Assembly: GCA_947652115.1 (NCBI GenBank) | Contig: OX393562.1 | Span: forward strand, 15,881,217 to 15,945,216 | DNA: 64,000 bases | From: Blastomussa wellsi | Taxonomy: Eukaryota > Cnidaria > Anthozoa > Scleractinia > Plerogyridae | Direction: 5' to 3' | Shown: in pieces, positions 43,193 through 55,113 of the stretch | How positions within the stretch are numbered: position 1 is the stretch's first letter | Layout: each line of letters opens with the position of its first letter | Program-made: the position numbers and the translations under genes | Notes under the pieces: generated by a model | Seen by the model: only the letters and a program-made list of their open reading frames with translations | What the model was told of the DNA's origin: nothing | Databases searched by the model: none

Positions 43193-43318
43193 TATATCAA
43201 ACACTCTAGAGAGAAGTTCTTCAAAAATACTCCGCTGCGCGTTATATTTTCAACTCTCGTCTCTGGTGCTTGGAAATGTGATGAAACACTGTCTCGTGTT
43301 TGATGTATCACATGAAGG
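43193..43318. mobile_element. MITE copy, same family as 28483-28628
   Basis: It has tatcaaacactctagagaga at the left, tactccgctgcgcgttat and attttcaactctcg inside, and gaaacactgtctcgtgtttgat at the right, in the same order and orientation as the gene B intron 3 copy. Confidence 0.7.
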
Positions 43319-44044
43319 AGTTATCGTTTCTTTTAAAAGATAGATAAATGAAGGTATCTTTTCTGACAAAAATAGAGCACCTCCTCAGTTTTCCGGTCAA
43401 ACTTTACGCTGCAGTACCTCGCTCCTTTTTTTTTAAAATAGTGGACACTAAAATTACACAATTTTCAGCAAAGCAATTTTATTGTAAAAAGTTCATTCGC
43501 AACAGACCTCGATATACAAATATAAATAGCTGCTAGATGCTTAAATACGTTAAAATACAATTTCTGGATAAATAAATGTTTTGAAACCAAATAGGTTAAC
43601 AATTTATGGAGCATTCTCATAGAAAGTGACAAGTTGTATTCAATATGAATAGTAAATAGTTTTTGAACAACCGAGGTAGCCTTGATAAAATTTATCAAAA
43701 TTAAAACTTGTAGTTGAAAAATAGTATTGGTATTTAAGCATGCAGTTTGGTGTTGAATTCCAGCTAAATATTAAACGCTTCTTATCACTCGTTAATCGAT
43801 TAAATTTGGCAAAGGTTTGGGTGGCTGATGTCAACATCTTTGTTAAAACATGATCCTGGTGTCAATTTTATGTCAAAAATGGTTTGGCGCAAATAATCCA
43901 GCAGCACAAAGTTTCGTAGCTGAACTGCTTGGGTCGAGGTAAGACCAGTCTAAAAAAATAATAAAAACACGTCAAGTGTAAATTAAATGGATTGATCATC
44001 AGGGAAATTGCGAAAAAAATCTTACGCAAAAATGAACAAATTGC

Positions 44045-44215
44045 TTTGGCCAATCACAAAGGACTGACACAAACCAGTGGACCAATCAAAACTCGAAGTA
44101 ATTACACGCAGCCGACAAAGCGCGGAAAAACGTGCACGCGCTAGTCACGGTTGGTTATGGTTTTACTCCTGATTGGTTTAGAAAGTGTCCAGCGAGATTT
44201 TTAGAGTAGTAATGC
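44045..44215. repeat. CCAATCA-bounded dispersed repeat, copy 1
   Basis: It contains ccaatcaaaactcgaagtaa, a gcgcggaaaa centre, tggttttactcctgattggt and gaaagtg. Copies 2 (46100-46220) and 3 (47335-47495) have the same block order. Ends with ccaatca/tgattgg form inverted repeats. Confidence 0.65.
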
Positions 44216-45742
44216 AAAACCAAAGCAATTCGCTAATTCCTTTCGAGACTCAATTGAAAACCGCTATAACGGACCCACACCGCAAATTAAATGGTGCGTC
44301 CCTGAGTACCCTCTTTGAGGTGAGTATCCCTTTCTAGCAAGCCATTCTCTTGAGTGTTTTTTAAGCATCCCCTTCCAATAAGTGCCCCCATTGCGAAAGT
44401 GACATGCAAGGGATTGACATAGAATAGGCAAGTGAATTATGTGTTATAAATGCTTTCTCATCATCGGGGCGTACCAGCATTTTTGAGAGTTGTAGGTCTG
44501 GCCATCTGGGTTGAAAGGGAAGCTTTTGTGGTGGAAGCCGGGTAATGGCGGTTATAGGTCCACCGGAGAATTTTTTGGGGTCAAGTCTATCGGAAACACT
44601 TTCTCCTTCACTTGCTGTTTTTTTTTGTATCATGGACGCATCAGAATTGTACCATTTCATAACAAGAAATTGCGCCAGTTTTCGCTCATTCCCAAAATAA
44701 ACGAATTTGCCTCAGTTCATAGTGCGTTAACCTGCCACCAAGTTTGTATTTGCTAAACTTGCTAGAAGAAAATATGTCTAAGAAAGGCCCCATTTATAAT
44801 AAGCTCTCTCCCTCGAAATACTAAAAAGAAATTCGACTGCCGCTAAATGGAATCATTACGGCAAATCTGATTCAGTTCTTTACTGTCTATTCACTTCAAA
44901 CAATACAAAAATATAATGTATTTATGAAGTCTTTTGTTAGAAGATAAAACAATTCTTACCATTTGTTTAGTAGCCAATGACGTCATGCTGTTCATATTCA
45001 CGTGCTTCACTCGCAAAGGTTTTCGGGTAATATGCTGACGACGGACCTGTGTGGAGAAATGATAATACTTAGGCGAACTGGGAAACAGTTAGAAGGTAAA
45101 ATGCTTCAGTTTAAACTGCGCTACTTCTATTTCATAACTTTATTTTGTTGACGAGGAAAGCAGGACTTTCAAAGCGCCAAAATTTGGCTTTTCTCACTTT
45201 TAATTAACTTTTGAGTCACAAAGATGGATGACTATCTTTGACACCGCTGTCAAAGGCAAATAAATTCTTTGGCTTCGCCCTAGACAGGTGTTTGACGTGA
45301 GTCAAAGTTATAACAGAACTGTGTTTTGTCAAACCTGTGTGACTGATCAAAAGCTTATTTCTCTTTGGATATCAACGCAACAGTTTGCGGAATCACTTAC
45401 ATAACGGTGGATGTCTTTAATGCTGTTTTCCAAAACTCGAAGTAATATATTAAGTGTCTTGTTTAAAGTTTGCCGAGATGAAGGGCAAACAAATTTCGTC
45501 GTCTGTTCGCTCTGTATGACAGCTTTCAAAGGCTCGACGAAATTCTTCAGGGCTGTCATGCACAGGCGAGCTCGTTTGCTTGCGTTCTAGTGATAAGGAT
45601 GGATTAATTGCATTAGTATACACAGCACTTAGTGAGAAAGTTCTACTTTCTCTTGTTTCATTCTTTTGTGGTATTATTGACTGCCGATAAACCAAAACGT
45701 AACTACAAGCTCTTTAAAGTAAGATTCAGTTGAATGCCGTTA

Positions 45743-46076
45743 AAGGCCATTTCCAGTCCATACTGCGCAGTCTCGGGATTTGTTTAAATTTCTGTTTTGA
45801 ATTCGTTGATACATTACACTTCGGGAACTGCGTACATGAGGTTTTTGAGTCCGCCATTACGGGTCGTTTCGTTTGGGAGTTGTCGATGAGCTAAAACGTC
45901 GGTTTGAAATATCGTCTACTCTCTATTATTGTATTGCAAGAAATATCGGATGTTAATAATGACGATAAAGGTATGTTTTAACCCGTAATTTTCGTTTTGG
46001 CTTGTATACATTCCATCCTGTGAGACTTGATAAACACTGCAGGCGGGGATTACGCAGTACGGACTGGAAATGGCCG
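45743..46076. mobile_element. TIR element with GGCCATTTCCAGTCC ends
   Basis: The sequence ggccatttccagtcc followed by atactgcgcagt at the left matches the reverse complement of acgcagtacggactggaaatggcc at the right. The element is about 334 bp with no coding capacity. Confidence 0.8.
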
Positions 46077-46099
46077 ATAAACCCAAAGTAATCACTTTG

Positions 46100-46220
46100 G
46101 TCAGTTACAACGGATGCAGGCAATCCAGAAAACCAATCAGAACTCGAAGCAAATACATGTAGCCTGCGTGGTTTCGGTTTTTACGTCTGATTGGTCGAAA
46201 AAGTGGCGCGAGATTTTTTG
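46100..46220. repeat. CCAATCA-bounded dispersed repeat, copy 2, interrupted
   Basis: It shares ccagaaaaccaatcagaact, cgaagcaaata and ctgattggtcgaaaaagtgg with copies 1 and 3 but lacks the centre. The M3 element at 46226 begins right at its end, and sequence like its continuation (aagccaatcatt) follows M3, suggesting insertion of M3 into it. Confidence 0.6.
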
Positions 46221-46225
46221 GCTTA

Positions 46226-46362
46226 TCCTCGGTGTAAGAACTCACCAGTGACGTAAAACAAAGAACGAACAAGACAATAAAGAACCTCGGAATAATACGG
46301 AACACAGAAACAATAGCTCAAAACCAAAGAAAAAAAGTCACAGTTTCTTACACCGAGGTAAA
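46226..46362. mobile_element. M3 TIR element, second copy
   Basis: The ends tcctcggtgtaagaact and agtttcttacaccgagg are inverted repeats, and the interior matches 30207-30350 (gtaaaacaaagaacgaacaa). Confidence 0.78.
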
Positions 46363-47334
46363 CCCGTTTTTTAAGCCAATCATTAAGTGTCATAATGCGT
46401 TTGATACAGTGTAAAAGACTCTAGTTTGTGACTTTTCAAATAGAACCTAAAGCGACGTATAAAATGCCGTATCTTTTAATGTGGTATTGTTTAATTTTCT
46501 GTGCAAAAAGTAACTTGAAAGTGAAAGCTCTTAATTAGTGTGTTGTCAATGTTGATTTGATTTTCACAGTTTACTATAGGTTGATTTTAATGTAGCGTAA
46601 TTTTGTAATGTAGTGTTGTATAATGAAATGAATTATTTTGAGTGAAAGGATATAATAATTTTGCCCTTGTCCTACCTGTGTTGGCCAGGTGCTGTAATTT
46701 TTTGGCCAAAGGCCTCCTAAGGCATTTCCAAGTTTACCTCCCCTGTGAGAATTCATGATTCCTGTGGCTTTTTTCTAAAGAATATAGAATCTACGGTTGA
46801 GCATTGAGTATTGAGTAAAAGTAACAACAACAATCAATAAATTATTCGTGGCTAAGATTACGATATCTTTTAAGTATCCTAAATTATTTCTATTAAAAAT
46901 CAAATTTGAATCAATGCAAAAAATTATAAACAGCGTAATTTTTTATAATTTAAAAAGTATATTTTCCTACATTGATTATGATACCTAATTCTGTTTCTTT
47001 TGATCAAGTTTCTGGAAAATGAAACGTGACATGTCATGGCGATAGTACCGATAATTTATTTTTTCATCGTCATTTTTAAAGGTCAACTCTGTACTGACTT
47101 ATCGATCTGATAATCTCCCCCTGAATCTGATATATATCTCGAAATGAGCTGAAAATTGTTCAATAACTTGTTGAATATTGCAACGAATAATAGGTAAAAA
47201 GATAAAAGCCCCTTAATGCTAAGTTTTGTTTTCCATCTGATTCTTGTCTGTTAACTCATACTAACACAAAAGGCAAAACCAAAGCTAAGATACATGAGTT
47301 GCTATCCTCGATCCTTCGACTGAGTCTCGTTTAA

Positions 47335-47495
47335 TCCAAACCAAAGAAATCACTCCGGTCAATCCAGAGAATCAACCAGAACGCGAAGCAGATTCACTCA
47401 ACCGGCGAAAAGCGCGGGAAAACGCATACGAGCGAATCACGATTAGTTTTGGTTTTACTTAATTCTGATTGGTTGAGAAAGTGGCACACATGTTT
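47335..47495. repeat. CCAATCA-type dispersed repeat, copy 3
   Basis: It contains aatcaaccagaacgcgaagc, the centre aaaagcgcgggaaaacgc, ggttttacttaattctgatt and ggttgagaaagtggcac, in the order of copy 1. Confidence 0.62.
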
Positions 47496-47941
47496 TGTTA
47501 AAGCATCCAAGCGAAAATCGCTCTTTTGCATAAGCAACACCAAAACTATCTACTTACATAGCATCGAAATGCGTGACCTGACACTTCGAAAAGACAATCA
47601 AACACCGGATCGTCAGCGACTTCACTCCCATCACTGAAGACTAAACCCATGACAAGCACAGTTGCCCATACGAGGAATGCTTTTCCTGAATATAGGAATA
47701 AAATAAACAGTAAAATAAAAATATTCGCGGCGTTTAGGTATCACATACCAAGTTTAATTATCGGTATGACGTTCTTGTTATATATCCTATTCAGTTTAAG
47801 ACCGTCTTTTTATAAATGATGGGAAAGTATGTTTAGTGGTTTATATCGTTTTGTGGAAGCAAATCAACTTAATTGAAGTCTGATCTACGCCAGAGCAGGA
47901 AATTTAAAACTTTAAGAAAAACGACAAGACTTTTGATTTTC

Positions 47942-48478
47942 AAAAACATTTTTCGACAGAAACTTCTGCCATCTTCTTGAGTTAGGAATATCACAATACA
48001 AAGTTGAATTTATATGTAATAAATGCAAGAATGCTAATGTGAAGAAACTGTGAAGGAATAATAGGCCTTATGCGTGATGACGACATATGCTCAAAATTCG
48101 CCACCAAGCCTCGTTTACGTATTATTCCCGTCCCTCTATCGCCTTCATGCAGTTTTCACGTTGGTATTCTTTTCATCTTTGCTGCTTTGGGAATTCGTTC
48201 TTCATAAAATTTACATATTTGCACTTCGAAAGCGAGTCTTGGTGGTGAAACAAGCAAGTTTGACGTAAACACGCATAAGGGCTATTAAGGATGCGTGAAA
48301 ATAGCAAGAGAGTTTTAAATTAACATGGTACAACTGTTGATTTAAGCTTAATTAATTATTCCTTCACAGTTTCTTCACATTAGTATTCTTGCATTTATTA
48401 TAAATTCAACTTTGTATTGTGAAGTGAATATGATAGAAGTTTCTGTTGAAGCATGTTTTTTGAAAATGAAAATCTTCT
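47942..48478. mobile_element. Long fold-back element with arms of about 115 bp
   Basis: The left arm 47942-48062 (gaaacttctgcc, cacaatacaaagttgaattt, atgtgaagaaactgtgaagg) is repeated as its reverse complement at 48353-48478. Inside the spacer a second inverted pair, ccttatgcgtg (48067-48077) and cacgcataagg (about 48271-48281), nests within the first. No transposase frame is seen. Confidence 0.78.
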
Positions 48479-48563
48479 CGTTCTACTCTTAATTTAGAGA
48501 CCAACATTAACCCATTTATATATTTTAGTTCATATAAGGTAAACTGTGCAACTTTGCAATAAT

Positions 48564-49032
48564 TTAAGGACCGTACTCACCATGAATGAAGACATTTTTA
48601 GTAATGTATAAAGTTGCCTTCAAATGAATGAATAACTTTATTTCCGTGTCAGAGGATTTAGCATTTCTGCTAATTGGGTACACATTAAGTCATTTACAAA
48701 AACCTAAAATAATTAATTTATAATATATCAATGACAAGTAAAATCCATAATTTAAAATCATAATATAAAAAGTCATCTATAGACTACAGGCGGACTGACA
48801 ATGCGAATTAATTTAAATACTTAAATCCTTGGTTCTAATAATTTTAAATAAAAGGAAACCTGGCCTTGAAATAATAGTTAAGCAAAGGAGAAAACACCAA
48901 ATAGGTAAATATAAACTGAAAAGACACAAGGATGGCTTCGAATGAGGAAGATTGAGAAGGATTGTAATTGACAAACTTGAAAATGTAGGCTAAGCTTTTC
49001 GAGATATTTTATCCGTGGCGGAGCTTTTTTAA
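48564..49032. mobile_element. M1 MITE copy interrupted by a LINE tail
   Basis: It starts TTAAGGACCG and ends gcggagctttttTTAA, with the M1 core gaatgaggaagattgagaag near 48940. Between the M1 blocks gttgccttcaaatga and aaaggaaacc sits about 220 bp (48628-48848) absent from other copies. Confidence 0.7.
48628..48848 (-). mobile_element. LINE 3'-tail fragment nested in M1
   Basis: Read on the minus strand the insert ends cacggaaataaagttattcattcat, the kind of terminal sequence seen at 3' ends of CR1/L2-type LINEs, preceded by acccaattagcagaaatgct. It has no coding part. Confidence 0.5.
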
Positions 49033-49102
49033 AAAACCATATTTGGTTTGTTTGAGTTGTTCCCAGTTCTACTCGGTTCTTTCAAAATAAGCTATGCTCG
49101 TA

Positions 49103-49252
49103 CAGACCCATTTCGTAAATGGCTGCCAATTTTTTGTGCATTTAAATTAGCCTTTCTATCCTCGTTTGAAAGCAAATAACGAGGTTAGAAAGGCTAATTT
49201 AAATGAATACAAAATAATTTTAAATTGGCAACCATTTATGAAATGGGCCTAT
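49103..49252. mobile_element. M2 fold-back MITE, second copy
   Basis: The left end agacccatttcgtaaatggc pairs with gccaaccatttatgaaatggg-type sequence at the right, and the inner aaattagcctttctatcctc pairs with gaggttagaaaggctaattt. It matches 28987-29169 in length and order. Confidence 0.8.
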
Positions 49253-50635
49253 TGGTGTCATGAAAATGAAAAAGAGCAGCCATGCATAGTCATAGATTGG
49301 TCCCAGGGTGATTTTATGTACTAAAATAGCACTAAAACCTTATGAATTATTTATAGTTGGACTATAAATAGTTTGTGACTTTATGTTTTGTAAAGAACAT
49401 TGTTAAGGTGATGATCTCTTGTGAAGCTTTTTCTTTTACCAATTTTTTTTTTATCAAATTTTGCACAATTCCCATATTTTCGGTACTGGCTTGAATCATA
49501 TCTTTAATTAAAACTTCTGTTAACCATCTCGAAAACTTCTATATCAGTTCAACGTGCATATTTCATAATTACGCAAATTATTTTTACTTTATCACATCTT
49601 AGAATTAAATAAAGTTATTTCTGAATATTTAACTGCGAAATGAATGTTATGCCTTATGCCTAGGGCATGGCAAAAAAGGAGGGTATTTGAAAGCGGCAAC
49701 GGAAAGTACAAGACTTTTTGCGTCGGTTGGCTTGTCGATCAAATCGCAGAAACTGTAGCAGCGAATTTATCCCACTAAGCAATTTACACATTGAGCACGC
49801 GGAGTTCTCTTGAGTGTGGTAAAATTAAATCAGCTCGAAAATTAGCATACTGGGGTATTCTTTTTGTTTCAAAGGAGTAAAGTTAATTAAAGTGGTAATC
49901 ATTACCAGCGATCTTAAATAAATCAGCTGAGTTTAGCTGAGCTGAGCATTTGATAGACACTTCTATAAGCTTGCATGTATTCGCCTTGGATTTATAGCTG
50001 TCCAGCTAAATTCGTTTGTTTAACGAAGTATGTTTATTGACTGATATATAAGTGTTTAATTTCTATATACAGCGTTCTCTAGTAAGGGTGTCAAAGAAGC
50101 GTAAAAGCGTAGCGAAACCTATCTTAAGAAAGTTCTGTGTGTCAGCGAGATGGAAAGAGAATCCAAAAAATGTTTTCGTGTAGAAGTGCCATGTCTAAAG
50201 TTACGTCATTGTACTTAAAGGTACTTCTTTTTGTTATAATTTTGCATTTGAATTTGGTTTTATGTTTAAGAAAATTTGCTAAGGTTATTTGGCTAAAGAA
50301 ATAATTTAAACGTAAAAATGCCTTTACCTATCACACTTTTCGGCATGGCAGCGTATGCTTTATTAAGACATTTTTTCTCGATATATCTGCTTAATATATA
50401 ACATTTTAACTATGTTCCCTTTTTCTTTCTTATCATTCTCTCACTGTCGGTTGAATAAATTCTGGTTACATTATGTTTTAACTGTGCATGGTGCGATGAC
50501 TTTAAAGCCGTGAGGACAATGCTTATAAAACATGAATATCTGGTTTGCCTAAAAATTTCACACCATCGTTGAATTAATTTGTCTAGCGTTGTCACAAAAC
50601 TGTTTATATATGAAACAATTTAATGTCGTGGTTGC

Positions 50636-51259
50636 AGGGGCTTAGTCATCATATATTAATGAAGTCATCTTGGCAATGTATAAATTGCCTTCAAATGAAA
50701 GGAATCCTTGAAATTATATTTTAAAAAGGTAGAAAACACCAATGATAGCTAAAGATGCACCAATAAACTATGAATTAAAGGAACACTGTCATGCCTGATT
50801 ATAGAAATTTTTATGTTCTAATTTTCATATTATTGTGCCAAATGCCACCAAATACACGAATAAATTTAATGCAAAGATTCCGCAGAACAAGATAGAGCAG
50901 GTATTTTGGGGAAGTAGTACAGGGTTACAAGGATGGAAGTGGATTGTAATTCATCAAAATTGATTTCAGGACAGGCCTAAGGATGACCAGAAATCACAGC
51001 TGAAATTCTGGTGTAATTTTGAACTTTTAAGAGTTACGTTTTCTTCTTAGTTGATATTTCTCGGCTTCATCACTTTTGGCATTTTTCTCCTTCTATTGCA
51101 AGACAATAAAACACGATTACAGCAAGATACAGGCCATACGCATTTTAATATGATATATCAGGCGCCTTTAAGATTGAGTAGGATTGTAATTAACAAACTT
51201 GAAAAATTTAGACTATTAAAAACTTTCCAGCACGTGTCATCCATGACTGCACAGAGCTC
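50636..51259. mobile_element. M1 MITE copy split by an M4 insertion
   Basis: M1 blocks ggcaatgtataaattgcctt and ggtagaaaacacc end at 50774, and the M1 continuation gattgagtaggattgtaatt resumes at 51172. Between them lies the M4 element 50779-51167 bounded by TTAA, so the insertion was into a TTAA in M1. Confidence 0.75.
50779..51167. mobile_element. M4 piggyBac-type MITE, second copy
   Basis: TTAA at 50775-50778 and 51168-51171 flank a sequence matching 32019-32412 throughout (attattgtgccaaatgccac, tgcaagacaataaa, ttacagcaag). The right TIR has an internal deletion, leaving ggcgccttt. Confidence 0.82.
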
Positions 51260-51437
51260 TTCTAAAAACAAAACGAAGAACTTTGTCATTTAACTGCGCC
51301 ATTTTGAAAGGACGACAACCTTCAGCCATGTTATACCATGACTAATTAGAAGAACAATTCTTACACCCTTGTTAACAGAGTGTGTCTTGAATAATGTTGC
51401 CAAGTAAACGAAAAGCAACGCAACCAGGCTAGAAAAA

Positions 51438-51490
51438 TGCGCATAATTAGTTTAATGCTCTAAACGGTTTGGAGCATTAAACTACTCCAT
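51438..51490. repeat. Palindrome around AGTTTAATGCTC
   Basis: The arms tagtttaatgctc and gagcattaaacta are perfect inverted repeats with an 11-bp spacer; gcataat and atatgc flank them. Confidence 0.75.
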
Positions 51491-53337
51491 ATGCACCTGT
51501 TTTAGTATGGTTGCGTTCGGTTTCGCTTATATACCAATTGACAACATTATTCAGGTTAAATCTTAAAGAATTTTTCTTCTTACTCATTAAAAGTGCATAG
51601 CCACCAAGTTGGATGAAACTTTGGACTAAATATGAGACATGAACTGAAGATAATGTCGAAGTAACAGTTTGGTACGAAACACCAAAGATATGTTGTATAA
51701 TTCCATGTATGATATTTATATATTTTTTTTCACATCTATATTACCAAAAATCGCAACGATGCTAAGACAAATTATGAAACTTGGCATTATTTCTAAGCTT
51801 TCAACTGGTTTCAGGACACGCTACGGTTAGAGCCTAAATTGAAGTATCGTTTTTCCCTCGGTCGAAATTAAGGTGCTATAACCTCGTATATAACTGCGTT
51901 TAAATCTACAATATAGTCTTTAGAGTCCCAAGACCTGCGTTTAGAAATTGTCATGCACTTCGCTAGCTTAGATGGTTGAGAGCTAGTTAATCCACGTTGG
52001 TGACTGACGCCTAACCCTTCGATCTTTTCATTGATGGCACTGGCGTGGTTCAAACTGAAATTGCAACACTTACCTAAAGTCATGGTTGAATCTTGATTCT
52101 CTTTTTTCGTCAACTTCAGATATGTCTCTCTTGAAATCTTGAGCTCCTTGTTTGTACATCAAGTACTTATCACCACTTAAAGGATTGAAATAAGCGAGCA
52201 CGCCTCTTTTATACATTTCTACAGCGGATGTTCTTCGCAGTATGTCTTCCATAATGAACATTGGCGAGGAAAATTTCATGACCGATAAAGCAGTCATCCT
52301 CTAAAAGAACCCCTATTTGAGAATCATCGGTCATATTCTTCCTCCTATAAGCACCAGGGGGAAACTAATAAAGACGATTTTCCTCTTCCGACTTGCTTTC
52401 TATTTTCCGGCAGTAGGAATGCAATCATGCGAGTAGAGAGAAAAAAATAGGGGAGGCGAGGACTTTCGGTTTTGGCACGTAGGGCAAGGAAATTATATTT
52501 CTGAGTCTTGATGTCATGTACCCATATTCTCTTTGTTTTGAGCAGAGTTTGTATACCGTTTTCAGTGCAGTTCGGTATTGTGTAAGTATTATTAAAAATA
52601 AGCAATACTGCCCCTTTTTGGGGGTTATTTTAGCATCTTTCTTGTACACTGATTCCCGTAGATATTCTTTTTTAAACTCTAGGTTATACTAATTGCACTG
52701 AAAAGGCCAAAAACACTCATTCAATCCATCACCGAAGTACGAATTAGCAAGATCATTAAACTGACTTGATCAAACAGGAAAACTGACTCGAAACCACTTC
52801 AACAATTTATCTTCTCTTTCTGATCATACAATAGCAAGTGTCCACACCTAGGACTCAATAAAAATGAAATTTCTAATTACTTTGCACTTGTTTTATTCTG
52901 TTTAAAGACAGCTTTTTTATTCCACGTTTAATATTTCATGGACTTCAACTAGCTTTTTTGTATTTAATCCTGGTATTTTTAGTTTTCCTTAATTTATGTT
53001 AAGAACATCAGTGACCAGCTTAAACGTTCGTTCTCTACTTCCCTGTTGCCATACATCTCTTGTTCGAAACCCCAGCGGAATTTTAACAACGCCTTATCAA
53101 AATTAGTTTTAACATAGTAACTTCGTCATGCAATGCAAGAAGGAATAATGTTGTCACCATTCAAACTTAATAAACGAAAGTTGTATATTTTAGTTTACTT
53201 TGATTGACTTTTGCAAAGCAGAGAAGTAGTAAGCGACTTTCCATGCTCATCATAGGATCTCTAGTTTTAAGCGTGGTAAAACCATAACACTAGTGGCTAA
53301 CTGTTTTATTTTTCAAGCTTTTGTTAAAGGAGCTCTA

Positions 53338-53566
53338 TCACGGATTAAACGTCTTAAAAGTTTAGCCTAAATTTTTCAAATTTGTCAATTAAAGTCATCG
53401 ATTTCGATCATTCGAAGCCATCCTTGTTTCTTGTCAGTTTAATCACCTCTGGTGTTTTCCTGCCTTGGTGAATATATAGAATTTTTTTAAAGTTCTCCTT
53501 TGATTTGAAAGTAATTTTGTCTTTTACCAAAGAGCCCGGGACTTTATTCATAGTGATGAAGCCCCT
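53338..53566. mobile_element. M1 MITE, best-preserved copy
   Basis: TTAA at 53334-53337 and 53567-53570 flank ends aaggagctctatcacgg and atgaagccccttt, imperfect inverted repeats. The interior (attcgaagccatccttgttt, ctggtgttttcctgccttgg) defines the family. Confidence 0.8.
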
Positions 53567-53751
53567 TTAAACTTCAGGCGATCAGAAAATCGTGTTCGAG
53601 AATAATGGGGTGTTAATATGATGCCAGCGCGATTTCCATTGCAGTACGAGAAGAAACGTCGTACTGTGCTTACAAACACCGTTTTTGGGAGGGTGTGAGT
53701 TTAATACCGTCGTAAACTCTGCCTTAAAAACAGGGATATGAAACAAACAGT

Positions 53752-53960
53752 CATACCGCTTTTACATGACACCGGAATTAATTTTTGTCCCGGAATTAAA
53801 ATCTCGCTCCGGTCCCGGAACCGTGGAGAACTCGCGCCGGTATGTTGACTTGTTCCGGTATGTCATTTTGTGGTGGTGTCATGTAAACGTTCCATGAGAG
53901 GGAACCGGAGTGAACTTACGAAACGGTACGAAAGCCATCCTGATATCATGTAAACACCAC
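53752..53960. mobile_element. Candidate TIR element with TTTACATGA ends
   Basis: The left ttttacatgacaccgg and right atatcatgtaaacacc are approximate inverted repeats, and several ccgg-centred and catgtaaac blocks lie inside. It is about 210 bp and non-coding. Confidence 0.5.
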
Positions 53961-55099
53961 TTAAATTTAACTTAATGATTTGTGCTACATTTTTTCAATT
54001 TCTCAAAAGTGACACAGAGCTACTGTGATCGTCAGCATGTTAGCTCTCGCAATCGGAGAGCCCCTGGAAAATCCACCGAGTACCCCCCACTGAGAGTAAG
54101 AAACATTTCCCGTGTGTCGACTTCTTTACGCGTTTAGAAAAGATAGCTCGGGATGTTTTATATAGACAAATATGTTAAATCGAGAAAAGTCATGAACTAA
54201 ATTGGTATTATGATGGACTGGGTAGAGAAGACTTGAAACTGTATAAAACTGTAAAGGAGTTTCAGGAAGTAGCAAAGGAACTGATATGGATGTTTGTAAT
54301 TTGACAAGAGTTCCATCACTTCCAAGCCTGGTACTTGTGATTTCTGTCGTTCTTATTAAAAGCTAGAGTATGAGCTTGAGAGTGAAGCCCGAATCAACTG
54401 TCACGAGATAGGAATCGAGAGCTAATAATCTAATTGTTTTAGCATAAATCGACTAGACGTCCAAAACGTAACAACGAGATTATCCAAATCACAGACACTG
54501 AAAACACTTCACAAACGCTAAGAAGCAGCCGCCATTTTGTTGGAAACAACTATCACAGAATAGATAGTGAGTAGCACAGCCAATCAGACAACAGCGTTCG
54601 TGAGACAACTCTGGAGATTTATACAAATGACATTTAGTTTAGGTTAATCTGTACGAGAAAGTGATCTGCAATACCTGAACGTTTTTCGTGTTTGGTATGG
54701 AGTTGAGAGTTTATTGAATGTCTGTTTCAGTGTCCACTTTATGTTGGATGTCATTTCCTTTTCATCGTAATTTTAACTTTAATGATTATTGATGATCGAT
54801 GAAAGAACATATTTCACTATCACATTATTGCGTTATGACCTCACAATAAAAGAACTTATGTCTTAAAGAATGTCAGAAAAATCTGACTGTGGCGCTAATG
54901 AAAGAACGACGTCGTAAATCGAGAGTTCATTACTCCAGCCTTACCTTCATCACTTAATTAGTTTTTGATATTAAATATGATCTAAAATACTATAATTTCT
55001 AGCATATTTAATAAGGTGGTAATGAAAGCGTGGGCTGGTAGATATAATAATCATGGCAATCAAAGAAACATCCGACTTCATTCCTACGTAATGCCCTAC

Positions 55100-55113
55100 G
55101 TTGCCATGGTAAC
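55100..55113. promoter_or_regulatory. Perfect RFX X-box
   Basis: GTTGCCATGGTAAC matches the RFX consensus GTNRCC-N(0-3)-RGYAAC in full and is a perfect palindrome. X-boxes mark promoters of ciliary genes in animals. A CRE-like TGACGTCA lies about 400 bp downstream (55521-55528). Which gene it serves is unknown; the ENO4-like exon 8.6 kb to the right is the nearest ciliary-type candidate. Confidence 0.5.

Noticed and set aside
44978..44985. TGACGTCA palindromes at about 5690, 34170 and 44978
   Set aside because: Single eight-base matches in repeat-rich DNA without other promoter evidence are expected by chance.
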